A stretch of 64,000 bases of DNA, taken from Nioella ostreopsis (lineage in GTDB: Bacteria > Pseudomonadota > Alphaproteobacteria > Rhodobacterales > Rhodobacteraceae). Positions within the stretch are counted from its first letter, which is position 1, and every line of letters starts with the position of its first letter. Of the stretch, positions 25,703 through 35,694 are shown one piece after another. The stretch spans positions 248,001-312,000 of the forward strand of contig NZ_RCIQ01000002.1 in NCBI RefSeq assembly GCF_004000255.1, in the 5' to 3' direction. The translations under genes and the position numbers were made by a program. Below the pieces are notes generated by a model. The model was given only the letters and a program-made list of their open reading frames with translations, did no database searches and was not told the origin of the DNA.

Positions 25703-26392
25703 TCACCCGTATAGGCGGTCCACCAGATCTTCCAGTATCTCTTTGTTCCCATTGGACCAATCTGCGGTGCGCGACTTGAACAGCACCGCCTGGCTGCGGT
25801 GGATCAGCCCGCCGGGAAGGATCGTCAGGTGGTTGGCGCGCAGGGTTTCGCCGGTCGAGGTGATGTCTGCGATGGCCTCGGCGGTCAGGTTCTTGACAGT
25901 GCCTTCGGTCGCGCCCTGGCTATCGACCAGTTGATAGTCCGCCACGCCCGCATCGCGCAGGAACTCTCTCACCAGCCGGTGATACTTGGTGGCGATTCGC
26001 AGGCGGTGACCATGACGACGGCGAAAATCGGCGGCAGCGGCATCGAGATCGTCGAGCGAGTTCACATCGACCCAGAAGGCAGGCACCGCGATGATCAGAT
26101 CGGCGAAGCCGAAGCCCATGGGCTGCAATTCGCGCACGACGTCCTGCCAGGCGGGAATGCGTTCGCGCACGAGGTCGCTGCCGGTCACGCCCAAATGGAT
26201 GCGACCTGCCTGCAATTCACGCGGGATCTCTCCGGCGCTGAGCAGCACCAGGTCCACATCCGCCCCGTCCACCTGCGCCGCATATTCTCGATCCGACCCG
26301 CTGCGGCGCATGTCGATGCCCCGGTCGGCGAACCAGTCGAAGGTCTTTTCCATCAGCCGGCCCTTGGAGGGCACACCGAGTTTCAGGGTCAT
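25703..26392 (-). CDS. hisG: ATP phosphoribosyltransferase, short form
   Basis: A 229-residue HisG of the short (catalytic-only) form, doing the first step of histidine synthesis: ATP plus PRPP to phosphoribosyl-ATP. The N-terminal GVPSKGRLMEKT and the PRPP loop region around DSQGATEGTVKNL (about residues 160-172) are present, and the C-terminal regulatory domain of long HisG is absent. Short HisG works only in complex with HisZ, which is encoded directly upstream with an overlap of four bases (26389-26392). Confidence 0.96.
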   Translation of the reverse strand: MTLKLGVPSKGRLMEKTFDWFADRGIDMRRSGSDREYAAQVDGADVDLVLLSAGEIPRELQAGRIHLGVTGSDLVRERIPAWQDVVRELQPMGFGFADLIIAVPAFWVDVNSLDDLDAAAADFRRRHGHRLRIATKYHRLVREFLRDAGVADYQLVDSQGATEGTVKNLTAEAIADITSTGETLRANHLTILPGGLIHRSQAVLFKSRTADWSNGNKEILEDLVDRLYG

Positions 26393-27495
26393 GCCAGGCC
26401 CTCCCGCAATTGCTGGACCAGCTCCGGGCGGATCACCCCTCCAACGGCAGGAATTTCCTGACCGCGGCCCAGAACCCGGGTCAGCGCGTCATAGCGTCCG
26501 CCGGTGGCCACGGGGGGCAGGTCGGGGCGGCCTTCGGCGACGAAGCCGAAGACGAAGCCATCGTAATATTCCAGCGTGGTGCGCCCGAAGCTGGCCTCGA
26601 ATGGCAGGTCTTCGACCGTAATCCCGGCGGCGGCCAGCGCATCCATGCGCCGGGCCATGCGGTCGACCGAGGCAGCCATGCCGGGCAGGTCGACGGTGAT
26701 GTCGCGCAGGTGCTGATGCGCGTTCGGCAGGGTTTCCCTGAGGCCAAGGATCACATCCAGAACCTCTGCCTCGCTGCGGCTTATCGGGGGCTCAGCGGCG
26801 TCGGCCTGAAGATGGGCGATGCGGGCCAGAACATCGTCGCGGCTGCGCAGCCCGATCTCGGGTCCGCCGCCTTCGACAACTGCCTCGGCTCCGTCCTTCG
26901 CGACCCGGTCCAACAGCGCCTTGCGGGCAGGGTCCATGTCCACCCGGCCCGTGAACCGGTCCAGCAGGGCGCGGAACCGGCGGGGTCGCCAGATATGGCG
27001 CATCAGGGCGCCCTTGCGCCGTTCCGTCGTGGTCAGGGTTTCCACGGCGGCCTTGAGAATGCCAATATCGCCGGTGGCCGGACGCAGCCCGAGCGGGGAC
27101 AATACTTCGTTGAACAGCGAAAACACCTCGGCATCGGCACGTTCCGGGTCTTCGCGGTCGAAAAGTTCGTATCCCACTTGCAGGTATTCCGTGGCCCGCC
27201 CGGAATCCGCCTGCTGTTTCCGAAACACCTCGCCCAGATAGGTGTAACGCGCCGGCTCGCCGCCATGTTCCATATGGGTCTGCACCACCGGTACGGTGAA
27301 GTCGGGGCGCAGCATCATTTCGCCCCGGTTCGGGTCCTGCGTGACATAGGCCCGCGCGCGGATATCCTCGCCATAGAGGTCCAGCAACGTATCCGCCGGT
27401 TGCAGCAGATCGGCGTCGATGGCCATGGCGCCCGACGCCTTGAAAAAGGCGAAGAGCCGCTCAGCCTCGGCCCGGACAGTGATCTTGTCGGTCAT
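26389..27495 (-). CDS. hisZ: ATP phosphoribosyltransferase regulatory subunit
   Basis: A 368-residue HisZ, a HisRS-like protein without tRNA charging that forms the regulatory part of the HisG-HisZ complex. It has the class II motif-2-like [15 protein letters not shown] (about residues 80-94) and the HisS-like [20 protein letters not shown] and GGRYDAL blocks. The start at 27495 gives an ATGA overlap with hisS; an open extension upstream is inside hisS and not needed. The order hisS-hisZ-hisG with overlaps is a typical alphaproteobacterial unit. Confidence 0.93.
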   Translation of the reverse strand: MTDKITVRAEAERLFAFFKASGAMAIDADLLQPADTLLDLYGEDIRARAYVTQDPNRGEMMLRPDFTVPVVQTHMEHGGEPARYTYLGEVFRKQQADSGRATEYLQVGYELFDREDPERADAEVFSLFNEVLSPLGLRPATGDIGILKAAVETLTTTERRKGALMRHIWRPRRFRALLDRFTGRVDMDPARKALLDRVAKDGAEAVVEGGGPEIGLRSRDDVLARIAHLQADAAEPPISRSEAEVLDVILGLRETLPNAHQHLRDITVDLPGMAASVDRMARRMDALAAAGITVEDLPFEASFGRTTLEYYDGFVFGFVAEGRPDLPPVATGGRYDALTRVLGRGQEIPAVGGVIRPELVQQLREGLA

Positions 27496-29141
27496 TTGCC
27501 CCGGTCCAGAATGGCGCGGACTTCCTTGACGAGATCGGCCACCGGCACCTCGCGCTGCGCGGGCTGCGATTTCCATTCCTCAAGGCTGGCTTCCTGTGCG
27601 ATCTGCGCGCCAAGGATCAGGTCCTTGATCTGCACCACGCCGCGTTCGGCCTCGTCAGAGCCTTGGATGATCGCCACCGGGCTTTCGCGTTTGTCCGCGT
27701 ATTTCAGCTGGTTGCCGAAGTTTTTAGGATTGCCGAGGTAGACCTCCGCCCGGATGGGTTCACCGCCATCCTTCGGCTTACGCAACATTTCCGCAATCGC
27801 GAAGTAATCTGACATCCGGTCGCGATCCATCACGGTCACGACCACGGGGCCGGGCATAGTGCCGCCGATCCGGCCCTTTTCGCGCAGCGCCGCGAGCAGC
27901 CGGTCCACCCCGATGGAAACGCCCGTCGCGGGCACCGCCTGCCCGGTGAAGCGCTTGACCAGATCGTCATAGCGCCCGCCACCTGCCACCGAGCCAAACT
28001 GGCGCGGACGGCCCTTGTCGTCGAGCACCTCGAAGGTCAGTTCGGCCTCGTAGACCGGGCCGGTATAATAGCCGAGCCCGCGCACGACCGAGGGGTCGAT
28101 AACGATACGGTCGGGGCCGTAGCCCTGGGCTTCGAGGAGAGACGCGATGGTTTCGAGTTCTTCGACGCCTTCCAACCCGGTTTGTGAAAACTGGTTCAAT
28201 ATCCTCAAATATTCTAGAGTGTTGCGATTCCAAAGGGCGTTCGCAGTTCCGGTAGCGTCCGTGGCTGGTCCTCGGGCTTCTAACGCTTCGATTTGCGACA
28301 GGATTTCCGCATTAGATCCGGTGTGTGTTAGGAAGTGGCTTTCTAGCTCCGCAACGGTGCCTTCTGCGATCATTTCGGAGGCATTTACGAATAGCATCAC
28401 GGTTTCTGCTGCTGAGCGGGAAAGTCCTGCCCCTTCAGTAAAATCTCCGCTCGCGTCTTTTCGCCCTTCTTTGAGAAGGTCTCGCACCCCATCAGGCCCT
28501 AGCCGGTCAATTTTATCAATTGCGCGCAGAACTATACCGCGCTCATGCTCGAACTTAGCCGGGTCGCTCGGATCGAGAATGCCCGCGAGTTCCATGACCC
28601 CATTCAACACCTTCCGGTTGTTCACCCGCACGATGTAATCCCCGCGCGGAATGCCCACGGCTTCCAGCGTGTCTGCGAGCATCGCGCAGATTTCGGCATC
28701 CGCGGCGACGGAGGGCGCGCCCACGGTATCCGCGTCGCATTGGTAGAACTGGCGGAAGCGCCCTGGCCCCGGTTTCTCATTCCGCCAGACCGGCCCCATG
28801 GTGAAGCGGCGGTAGGGGGCGGGCAGGTCGTTGCGGAACTGGGCGGCGACGCGGGCCAAAGGCGCGGTCATGTCATAGCGCAGCGCCAGCCATTTGCCGT
28901 CATCCTCTTCCTGCCACGCAAACACGCCGGCATTGGGCCGGTCCACGTCGGGCAGAAACTTGCCAAGTGCCTCGACCGTTTCCACGGCAGAGGTTTCCAG
29001 CGGGTCGAAACCGTAGCGATGATAGACCTCGGCGATCCGGTTCAGCATCTCCTTGCGCTCGGTCACCTCGGCGCCGAAATAGTCGCGGAAGCCCTTGGGC
29101 GTTTCTGCCTTGGGGCGGGGCTGTTTCTTTTGCTTGGCCAT
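27492..29141 (-). CDS. hisS: Histidyl-tRNA synthetase with an atypical low-GC internal segment
   Basis: HisRS of 549 residues, charging tRNA-His. Class II motif 2 ([22 protein letters not shown], about residues 105-126), the HisA motifs ([29 protein letters not shown]) and the C-terminal anticodon-binding domain are all present. It is roughly 45 residues longer than the approximately 500 I expect for this clade; the extra lies near residues 230-300. That part coincides with a low-GC patch at 28190-28560. The start at 29141 is my choice; an ATG nine bases upstream is possible. It is divergent from slyX and heads the hisS-hisZ-hisG unit. Confidence 0.95.
   Translation of the reverse strand: MAKQKKQPRPKAETPKGFRDYFGAEVTERKEMLNRIAEVYHRYGFDPLETSAVETVEALGKFLPDVDRPNAGVFAWQEEDDGKWLALRYDMTAPLARVAAQFRNDLPAPYRRFTMGPVWRNEKPGPGRFRQFYQCDADTVGAPSVAADAEICAMLADTLEAVGIPRGDYIVRVNNRKVLNGVMELAGILDPSDPAKFEHERGIVLRAIDKIDRLGPDGVRDLLKEGRKDASGDFTEGAGLSRSAAETVMLFVNASEMIAEGTVAELESHFLTHTGSNAEILSQIEALEARGPATDATGTANALWNRNTLEYLRILNQFSQTGLEGVEELETIASLLEAQGYGPDRIVIDPSVVRGLGYYTGPVYEAELTFEVLDDKGRPRQFGSVAGGGRYDDLVKRFTGQAVPATGVSIGVDRLLAALREKGRIGGTMPGPVVVTVMDRDRMSDYFAIAEMLRKPKDGGEPIRAEVYLGNPKNFGNQLKYADKRESPVAIIQGSDEAERGVVQIKDLILGAQIAQEASLEEWKSQPAQREVPVADLVKEVRAILDRGK
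28190..28560. other. Low-GC mosaic patch inside hisS
   Basis: By hand count 28201-28560 is about 53% G+C, against 67% for 28081-28140 and 70% for 28681-28740 in the same gene. The patch also uses codons rare in neighbouring genes (TTA, AGA-type, ATA and AAT on the coding strand). It corresponds to residues about 194-317 of HisRS and keeps the frame. The sharp change on both sides suggests replacement by recombination with a foreign allele. Confidence 0.75.
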
Positions 29142-29248
29142 GCTTGCCATCCGTTCGGATCCGGGGTTCACCGGGCGTTTAACTTGGGGGGCGCGTGGGG
29201 GCAAGGCGGCGGGCTGGCCTTTCGGGTAAAACCCTGTAGGAAGAGCAT

Positions 29249-29452
29249 ATGAGTGACACAACCCATCTGGAAGAAACGCTGGCCCACCTGACCCGTCAGG
29301 TCGAGGATCTGTCTGACGTCATCGCCCGGCAGGACCGCGAGATCGCCGTACTGACCCGCCGGGTCGAGATGCTGATGAACCGGGAGGCCGAGCGCGAGCT
29401 GGACCAGGGCGGCACGGTGCCGCTGGCCGATCAGAAGCCGCCGCATTGGTGA
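29249..29452 (+). CDS. slyX: SlyX family protein
   Basis: A 67-residue SlyX homolog. Most of the chain (about residues 5-48) is a predicted coiled coil with regular Leu/Ile/Val spacing ([22 protein letters not shown]), ending with the family's QKPPHW-type C-terminus. Its function is not established. It is divergent from hisS; the start codons are 107 bp apart. Confidence 0.88.
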   Translation: MSDTTHLEETLAHLTRQVEDLSDVIARQDREIAVLTRRVEMLMNREAERELDQGGTVPLADQKPPHW

Positions 29453-29510
29453 TCCGTTCGGTCCTCAACTTGACGGGTGGGGCAGGGACTGCCTACTTTA
29501 TTTAACAAAA

Positions 29511-29524
29511 TTTGCGCGCGATAT
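29511..29524. promoter_or_regulatory. Candidate operator upstream of the lacI-type gene
   Basis: TTTGCGCGCGATAT, 73 bases before the regulator start, matches the TTTACGCGCG element found twice before smoE at eight or nine of the first ten bases. This suggests autoregulation by the same LacI protein. Confidence 0.5.
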
Positions 29525-29596
29525 GTTTTCGACTGGCTACTGTCGCGGATCGCGGGCACGGCTGCTGGCCCTGAGGGTGAAGGGAACGACCTGCGT

Positions 29597-30628
29597 ATGA
29601 GCGACCGCAAGATCAGAAACATGGAAGAGTTCGCCGCCGTCAGCGGCATTTCGCGGCCGACCGTTTCCAAGTATTTCAACGACCCCGACAGCGTGCGACA
29701 GACCACGCGCGCCCGGATCGAGGCCGCGCTGGAGCAATATGACTATCGCCCCAATGTCTATGCCATCAACCAGAACCGGCGGCTGACCAAGAATCTCGGG
29801 ATCGTGGTGCCTTATCTGGCGGATCCGTTCTTCGCGGAAATCGCCCGGAATATCGAGACGCTCTGCATTGCGGCGGGGTTCCGTCCGATCCTGCTCAGCT
29901 CTCATGGCGAACAGTCGCAGGAGCTCGACAATCTCGACAGCCTGCGGTCGCTGAAACCTGCCGGTGTGCTGATGGCCCCTCTTGGCCGGGCGTCGGACAA
30001 ATCCGCGATCGAGCGGTTCTGCGAGGACGTGCCGACCGTGCTTTTCGACAGTAATATCGAGGGTATGGGCGAGGCGTTCATCGGGTCTGACAATGCCAGC
30101 TTCGTGAACCTGACGGTCGATTACCTGATGCGCAGCGGTGAACCGCCCTGCTTTCTGGAAATGCGCACTCCTGCGAACCCGAATGCCAACAAGCGCCGTA
30201 TCGCCTATATCGAGGCGATGAAACGACATGGGCAGGAGCCGGTTGTCGTGGGCATTGAAGGCGACGGATGGGCATTCGAGGAAATCGGACGGCAGGGCAC
30301 CCATGCTGCGATTGCTGCCGGGGATTTCACCACCAATACAATCCTGTGCTCGAATGACCGACTGGCCATCGGCGTGTTGTCCGCCTGCTACGAGCGCGGG
30401 CTGAAGGTGGGGCGCGGGGCGGATTGCGATTTGCGGGTCGCATCCCATGACGATCACCCGTTTTCCCGCTTTACCTGTCCGGCGCTCACCACGGCTGCGC
30501 ATGACTACACCAATGTTGCAGGGCGCAGCGTGGAAACCCTCTTTGAACTGATCGAAAGCGGTGGACGTTTCAAAACCCGGCGCGAGACTTTGTTTCCTGC
30601 CCATTTGGTGGTCAGAGCATCCGCATAA
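29597..30628 (+). CDS. LacI-family regulator, probably of the sorbitol/mannitol operon
   Basis: A 343-residue LacI/GalR regulator. The helix-turn-helix (MEEFAAVSGISRPTVSKYFND, about residues 9-29) is followed by the YRPN hinge and a sugar-binding-protein-like domain with SNDRLAIGVLSACYERGL and ASHDDHPFSRFTCPALTT. The start at 29597 fits the HTH position; the frame is open upstream, but a candidate operator lies there. It sits 94 bp before smoE in the same direction. The conserved CGCG-centred palindromes before smoE and before this gene make it the likely repressor, relieved by a polyol or its product. Confidence 0.92.
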   Translation: MSDRKIRNMEEFAAVSGISRPTVSKYFNDPDSVRQTTRARIEAALEQYDYRPNVYAINQNRRLTKNLGIVVPYLADPFFAEIARNIETLCIAAGFRPILLSSHGEQSQELDNLDSLRSLKPAGVLMAPLGRASDKSAIERFCEDVPTVLFDSNIEGMGEAFIGSDNASFVNLTVDYLMRSGEPPCFLEMRTPANPNANKRRIAYIEAMKRHGQEPVVVGIEGDGWAFEEIGRQGTHAAIAAGDFTTNTILCSNDRLAIGVLSACYERGLKVGRGADCDLRVASHDDHPFSRFTCPALTTAAHDYTNVAGRSVETLFELIESGGRFKTRRETLFPAHLVVRASA

Positions 30629-30636
30629 ATGCTCTG
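30613..30636 (+). terminator. Hairpin at the end of the lacI-type gene
   Basis: CAGAGCAT pairs perfectly with ATGCTCTG (30613-30620 with 30629-30636) around an eight-base loop that contains the stop codon. AAAATTT follows rather than a T-run, so termination strength is uncertain. Confidence 0.4.
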
Positions 30637-30640
30637 AAAA

Positions 30641-30677
30641 TTTACGCGCGTAAAAAATATGTTGACGCGCGTATGAT
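30641..30677 (+). promoter_or_regulatory. smo operon promoter region with paired LacI-type operators
   Basis: A perfect 14-bp palindrome TTTACGCGCGTAAA (30641-30654) and a second copy with the same ACGCGCGT core (30665-30672) have centres 21 bp apart, two helical turns. The second copy overlaps a TATGAT -10-like hexamer (30672-30677), a position suited to repression. The smoE start is 46 bases further on. Confidence 0.7.
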
Positions 30678-30722
30678 TCTTTCGCATGGTGCGGCACGTT
30701 ACATCCATCAAGGGAGGACAGG

Positions 30723-32033
30723 ATGTCTTCGAAGACTCTTATTCGCACCACCAGTGCGCTTGCACTGTGCCTGACCGCGTCTGCGGCATTTGCACAGGAT
30801 ACGACCATCACCATCGCGACCGTGAACAACGGCGACATGATCCGCATGCAGGGCTACACGGACCAGTTCACCGAAGCGACCGGCATTGCGGTCGAGTGGG
30901 TGACGCTGGAAGAAAACGTTCTGCGTCAGCGTGTGACCACCGACATCACCACCAATGGCGGTCAGTTCGACATCATGACCATCGGCATGTACGAAACCCC
31001 GATCTGGGGCGCCAATGGCTGGCTGGTCCCGCTGGACGGCCTGTCGGAAGACTACAACGTCGATGACATCCTGCCCGCCATGCGCGGCGGTCTGAGCCAT
31101 GAGGGCACGCTCTATGCAGCGCCTTTCTATGGCGAAAGCTCCATGGTCATGTATCGCACCGACCTGATGGAAGCGGCTGGCCTTGAAATGCCCGACGCAC
31201 CGACCTGGGAATTCATCCGCGAAGCCGCGGCTGCAATGACTGACCGCGAGAATGACGTCAACGGCATCTGCCTGCGCGGCAAGCCCGGTTGGGGTGAGGG
31301 CGGTGCCTTCATCACCGCGATGTCCAACTCCTTCGGTGCCCGCTGGTTCGACATGGACTGGAACGCCCAGTTCGACACGCAGCCCTGGCTCGACACGCTG
31401 ACCTTCTTTGAAGGCATGATGAGCGAAAGCGGCCCGGCCGGTTACGCCACCAACGGCTTCAACGAAAACCTGTCGCTGTTCCAGCAGGGCCTCTGCGGCA
31501 TGTGGATCGACGCCACTGTGGCGGCGTCCTTCGTGACCAACCCGGAAGATTCGGAAGTTGCGGACTCGGTCGGTTTTGCCCTGGCACCTGACAACGGTCT
31601 GGGTGTTCGGTCCAACTGGTTGTGGGCATGGGCTCTGGCCATCCCCGCAGGGACGCAGCAGGCGGATGCGGCGCTGCAGTTCATCGAGTGGGCAACCTCC
31701 AGCGACTATATCGAGCTGGTGGCCGAGAACGAAGGTTGGGCCAATGTCCCGCCGGGTGCACGGACCTCTCTCTACGAGAACCCGAACTACATCTCGGTTC
31801 CCTTCGCACAGATGACGCTGGACTCGATCCTGTCGGCTGATCCGAACAACTCCACCGTTGAACCGAGCCCCTATGTCGGCATCCAGTTCGCGGCCATTCC
31901 GGAGTTCGCAGGCATCGCCTCCGAAGTGAGCCAGGAATTCTCGGCCTTCTATGCCGGTCAGCAGACCGTCGAAGAGGCCCTGGCGAACGCTCAGGCGATC
32001 ACCTCTGAAGCAATGGAAGCTGCGGGCTACTAA
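30723..32033 (+). CDS. smoE: Polyol ABC transporter substrate-binding protein
   Basis: A 436-residue periplasmic binding protein of the extracellular solute-binding family 1. The signal peptide (about residues 1-23, ending AFA-Q) is followed by an SBP core (TITIATVNNGDMIRMQGY near the mature N-terminus; GICLRGKPGWGE mid-chain). It heads the operon smoE-F-G-K-S-mtlK, matching the Rhodobacter sphaeroides sorbitol/mannitol operon, so it probably binds sorbitol or mannitol. GGGAGGACAGG precedes the ATG. A stable hairpin after it likely lets it be expressed above the membrane subunits. Confidence 0.9.
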   Translation: MSSKTLIRTTSALALCLTASAAFAQDTTITIATVNNGDMIRMQGYTDQFTEATGIAVEWVTLEENVLRQRVTTDITTNGGQFDIMTIGMYETPIWGANGWLVPLDGLSEDYNVDDILPAMRGGLSHEGTLYAAPFYGESSMVMYRTDLMEAAGLEMPDAPTWEFIREAAAAMTDRENDVNGICLRGKPGWGEGGAFITAMSNSFGARWFDMDWNAQFDTQPWLDTLTFFEGMMSESGPAGYATNGFNENLSLFQQGLCGMWIDATVAASFVTNPEDSEVADSVGFALAPDNGLGVRSNWLWAWALAIPAGTQQADAALQFIEWATSSDYIELVAENEGWANVPPGARTSLYENPNYISVPFAQMTLDSILSADPNNSTVEPSPYVGIQFAAIPEFAGIASEVSQEFSAFYAGQQTVEEALANAQAITSEAMEAAGY

Positions 32034-32051
32034 GGCCGGTTCCTTCCTCCC

Positions 32052-32076
32052 GGGGGGCGGCCCTCATCCGCCCCCC
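32052..32076 (+). terminator. Intercistronic hairpin between smoE and smoF
   Basis: A perfect nine-pair GC stem (32052-32060 with 32068-32076) with a seven-base loop lies 18 bases past the smoE stop. No T-run follows, so it more likely stabilises the 3-prime end of smoE mRNA than stops transcription, a common arrangement after binding-protein genes. Confidence 0.75.
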
Positions 32077-32184
32077 ACCCAATTCTCTCCTGTCTCGCCG
32101 GTGCCTCTGTTGCCCGGCCCCCATTCCCCTTGCCATTCTGCCTTGGACGCGCTGATCGCGTCGGCGGAAAGAGAGGATCCCGTC

Positions 32185-33051
32185 ATGGCTACCCAGCATT
32201 CCCGCTCCGCCGCCCGCTTCATGATGGCACCAGCGGTCTTCCTGCTTCTCGTCTGGATGCTTGTCCCCTTGTCGATGACGCTCTGGTTCTCGTTTCGGCG
32301 CTTCCTTCCGCTTCGCGGCGGTGACCAGGGCTTTGTCTGGTTCGAGAACTACACCCGTTTCATCTCTTCCAGTGCCTTCTGGCCATCGGTTCAGACAACG
32401 CTGATCATCGTTGGCGGCATCCTGCTGATCTCGGTCGTCTTCGGTATTCTTCTGGCGCTGCTACTGGATCAGCCGATGTGGGGGCAGGGAGTTGTCCGGA
32501 TCCTCGTGATCGCGCCCTTCTTCGTGATGCCGACCGTGTCTGCCCTGGTCTGGAAGAACATGTTCATGGACCCGACGAATGGCCTGTTCGCCCATCTGTG
32601 GCGCGCCTTCGGGGCCGATCCGGTGGTCTGGCTCAGCGATGCACCGCTGTTTTCCATCATCCTGATCGTGTCCTGGCAATGGCTGCCCTTCGCAACGCTC
32701 ATCCTGCTGACCGCGATCCAGTCGCTCGATAGCGAGCAACTGGAGGCTGCAGAAATGGATGGTGCCGGGCACCTGTCGCGGTTCGGCTATATCATCCTGC
32801 CGCATATGAGCCGCGCCATCACCATCGTCATCCTGATCCAGACGATCTTCCTGCTGTCGATCTTCGCCGAGATCTTCGTGACGACGGGCGGGGCCTTTGG
32901 ATCGCGGACCCTGACCTACCTGATCTACCAGCGTGTGCTGGAAAGCCAGAATGTGGGTCTCGGCAGTGCCGGTGGCGTCTACGCCATCATCCTCGCCAAT
33001 ATCGTTGCGCTCTTCCTGATGCGCATCGTCGGCAAGAACCTGGACGCCTGA
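32185..33051 (+). CDS. smoF: Polyol ABC transporter permease
   Basis: A 288-residue MalF-type permease with about six membrane segments (first near residues 13-33, FMMAPAVFLLLVWMLVPLS) and an EAA loop near residues 190-210 (EQLEAAEMDGAGHLSRFGYIILP). The start at 32185 has GAGAGGA about eight bases before it; the open frame upstream is not coding. It pairs with SmoG to form the membrane channel of the sorbitol/mannitol importer. Confidence 0.92.
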   Translation: MATQHSRSAARFMMAPAVFLLLVWMLVPLSMTLWFSFRRFLPLRGGDQGFVWFENYTRFISSSAFWPSVQTTLIIVGGILLISVVFGILLALLLDQPMWGQGVVRILVIAPFFVMPTVSALVWKNMFMDPTNGLFAHLWRAFGADPVVWLSDAPLFSIILIVSWQWLPFATLILLTAIQSLDSEQLEAAEMDGAGHLSRFGYIILPHMSRAITIVILIQTIFLLSIFAEIFVTTGGAFGSRTLTYLIYQRVLESQNVGLGSAGGVYAIILANIVALFLMRIVGKNLDA

Positions 33052-33064
33052 GGAGGACCTGACC

Positions 33065-33895
33065 ATGGCACGTGCCGTTTCCAACCCGCGCAAGGCGCTC
33101 AACACCGCAATCGCCTGGGGCATCGGTCTGCTGATCTTCTTCCCGATCCTGTGGACCATCCTCACCAGCTTCAAGACCGAGGCGGAGGCCATCGCCAACC
33201 CGCCGGTCTTCCTGGCCTTCGACTGGACGCTGGAAAACTATGCCGTCGTGCAGGAGCGGTCGAACTACATGCGCTTCCTGTGGAACTCGGTCTTCATCGC
33301 GGGTGGCTCGACCATCCTCGGTGTGATCATCGCGGTGCCCGCCGCGTGGTCCATGGCCTTCGTGCCCTCGAAGCGGACCAAGGACATCCTGCTGTGGATG
33401 CTCTCGACCAAGATGCTGCCTGCTGTCGGCGTGCTTTACCCCATCTACCTGCTGTGCATTCAACTGGGGGTTCTGGACAACCGCTATGCCCTGGTCGTGA
33501 TCCTGATGCTGATCAACCTGCCGATCATCGTCTGGATGCTCTACACCTATTTCAAGGAAATCCCCGGCGAGATCCTCGAAGCGGCGCGGATGGACGGGGC
33601 CGGACTTAAAGAGGAAATCCTTTATGTCCTGACCCCCATGGCCGTGCCGGGCATCGCCTCCACGCTGCTGCTGAACTTCATCCTGGCCTGGAACGAAGCC
33701 TTCTGGACGTTGAACCTGACCGCGGTTGATGCCGCGCCTCTGACCGCCTTCATCGCCAGCTATTCCAGCCCCGAGGGCCTGTTCTTCGCCAAGCTCAGTG
33801 CCGCCTCGACCATGGCCATCGCGCCGATCCTCATCCTTGGCTGGTTCAGCCAGAAACAACTCGTCCGTGGCCTGACCTTCGGCGCCGTCAAATAA
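33065..33895 (+). CDS. smoG: Polyol ABC transporter permease
   Basis: A 276-residue MalG-type permease with about six membrane segments (first near residues 15-34, WGIGLLIFFPILWTILTSF) and the EAA loop EIPGEILEAARMDGAGLKEE (about residues 162-181). It starts 14 bp after smoF with AGGAGG before the ATG and is followed after 12 bp by the ATPase gene. Together with SmoF it makes the transmembrane pore. Confidence 0.93.
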   Translation: MARAVSNPRKALNTAIAWGIGLLIFFPILWTILTSFKTEAEAIANPPVFLAFDWTLENYAVVQERSNYMRFLWNSVFIAGGSTILGVIIAVPAAWSMAFVPSKRTKDILLWMLSTKMLPAVGVLYPIYLLCIQLGVLDNRYALVVILMLINLPIIVWMLYTYFKEIPGEILEAARMDGAGLKEEILYVLTPMAVPGIASTLLLNFILAWNEAFWTLNLTAVDAAPLTAFIASYSSPEGLFFAKLSAASTMAIAPILILGWFSQKQLVRGLTFGAVK

Positions 33896-33907
33896 GGAAC
33901 CAAGAAC

Positions 33908-34908
<1,001 letters not shown>

Positions 34909-34912
<4 letters not shown>

Positions 34913-35682
34913 AACGGCTGGCGGGAAAAACGGCTCTGATCACGGGGGCCGCTCGAGGGATCGGCTTGGCCTTCGCCGAAGCCTATGTCGCGGAAGGTGC
35001 GCGTGTGGCGATTGCCGATATCGACATCGCGCGTGCCCGCGCCTCGGCGGCCGATCTCGACGCGGCGGCGATTGCCGTGGAGATGGATGTGACCCGGCAG
35101 GACAGCATCGACGCGGCCGTGGCCGAAACCGTGGAGAGGCTCGGCCAGATCGACATCCTGATCAACAATGCCGCAATCTTTTCCGCCGCCCCGATCGTCG
35201 AGATCACCCGCGAAGACTTTGACCGGGTGTTCCAGATCAATGTGGCGGGTGCGCTTTTCACGCTGCAGGCGGTTGCCAAGCACATGATAGAGCGCGGGCA
35301 GGGCGGCAAGATCATCAACATGGCCAGCCAGGCGGGCCGTCGGGGTGAGGCGCTTGTCGGGGTCTATTGCGCCTCCAAGGCCGCCATCATCAGCCTGACC
35401 CAGTCGGCGGGGCTGAACCTGATCGGTCATGGCATCAACGTGAACGCCATCGCGCCCGGCGTGGTCGATGGGGAACACTGGGACGGCGTCGACGCCTTCT
35501 TTGCCAAGTACGAACACAAGGCCCCCGGACAGAAGAAGCGCGAGGTCGGCGAAGCCGTTCCCTTCGGTCGCATGGGCACCGCCCAGGATCTGACCGGCAT
35601 GGCCGTGTTTCTGGCCTCGCCCGAGGCCGACTATATCGTCGCCCAGACATATAATGTCGACGGCGGCAACTGGATGAGCTGA
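34909..35682 (+). CDS. smoS: Sorbitol dehydrogenase (SDR family)
   Basis: A 257-residue SDR closely matching Rhodobacter SmoS as I recall it, including the shared block [17 protein letters not shown] and the ending [15 protein letters not shown]. The cofactor motif TGAARGIG (about residues 12-19), NNAA, the catalytic Ser and YCASK (Tyr and Lys near 153 and 157) are intact. It oxidises D-glucitol (sorbitol) to fructose with NAD, and related polyols such as galactitol. Translational coupling to smoK by the ATGA overlap fits a role in using the imported polyol. Confidence 0.93.
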
Positions 35683-35694
35683 GGGAGACAGGCC

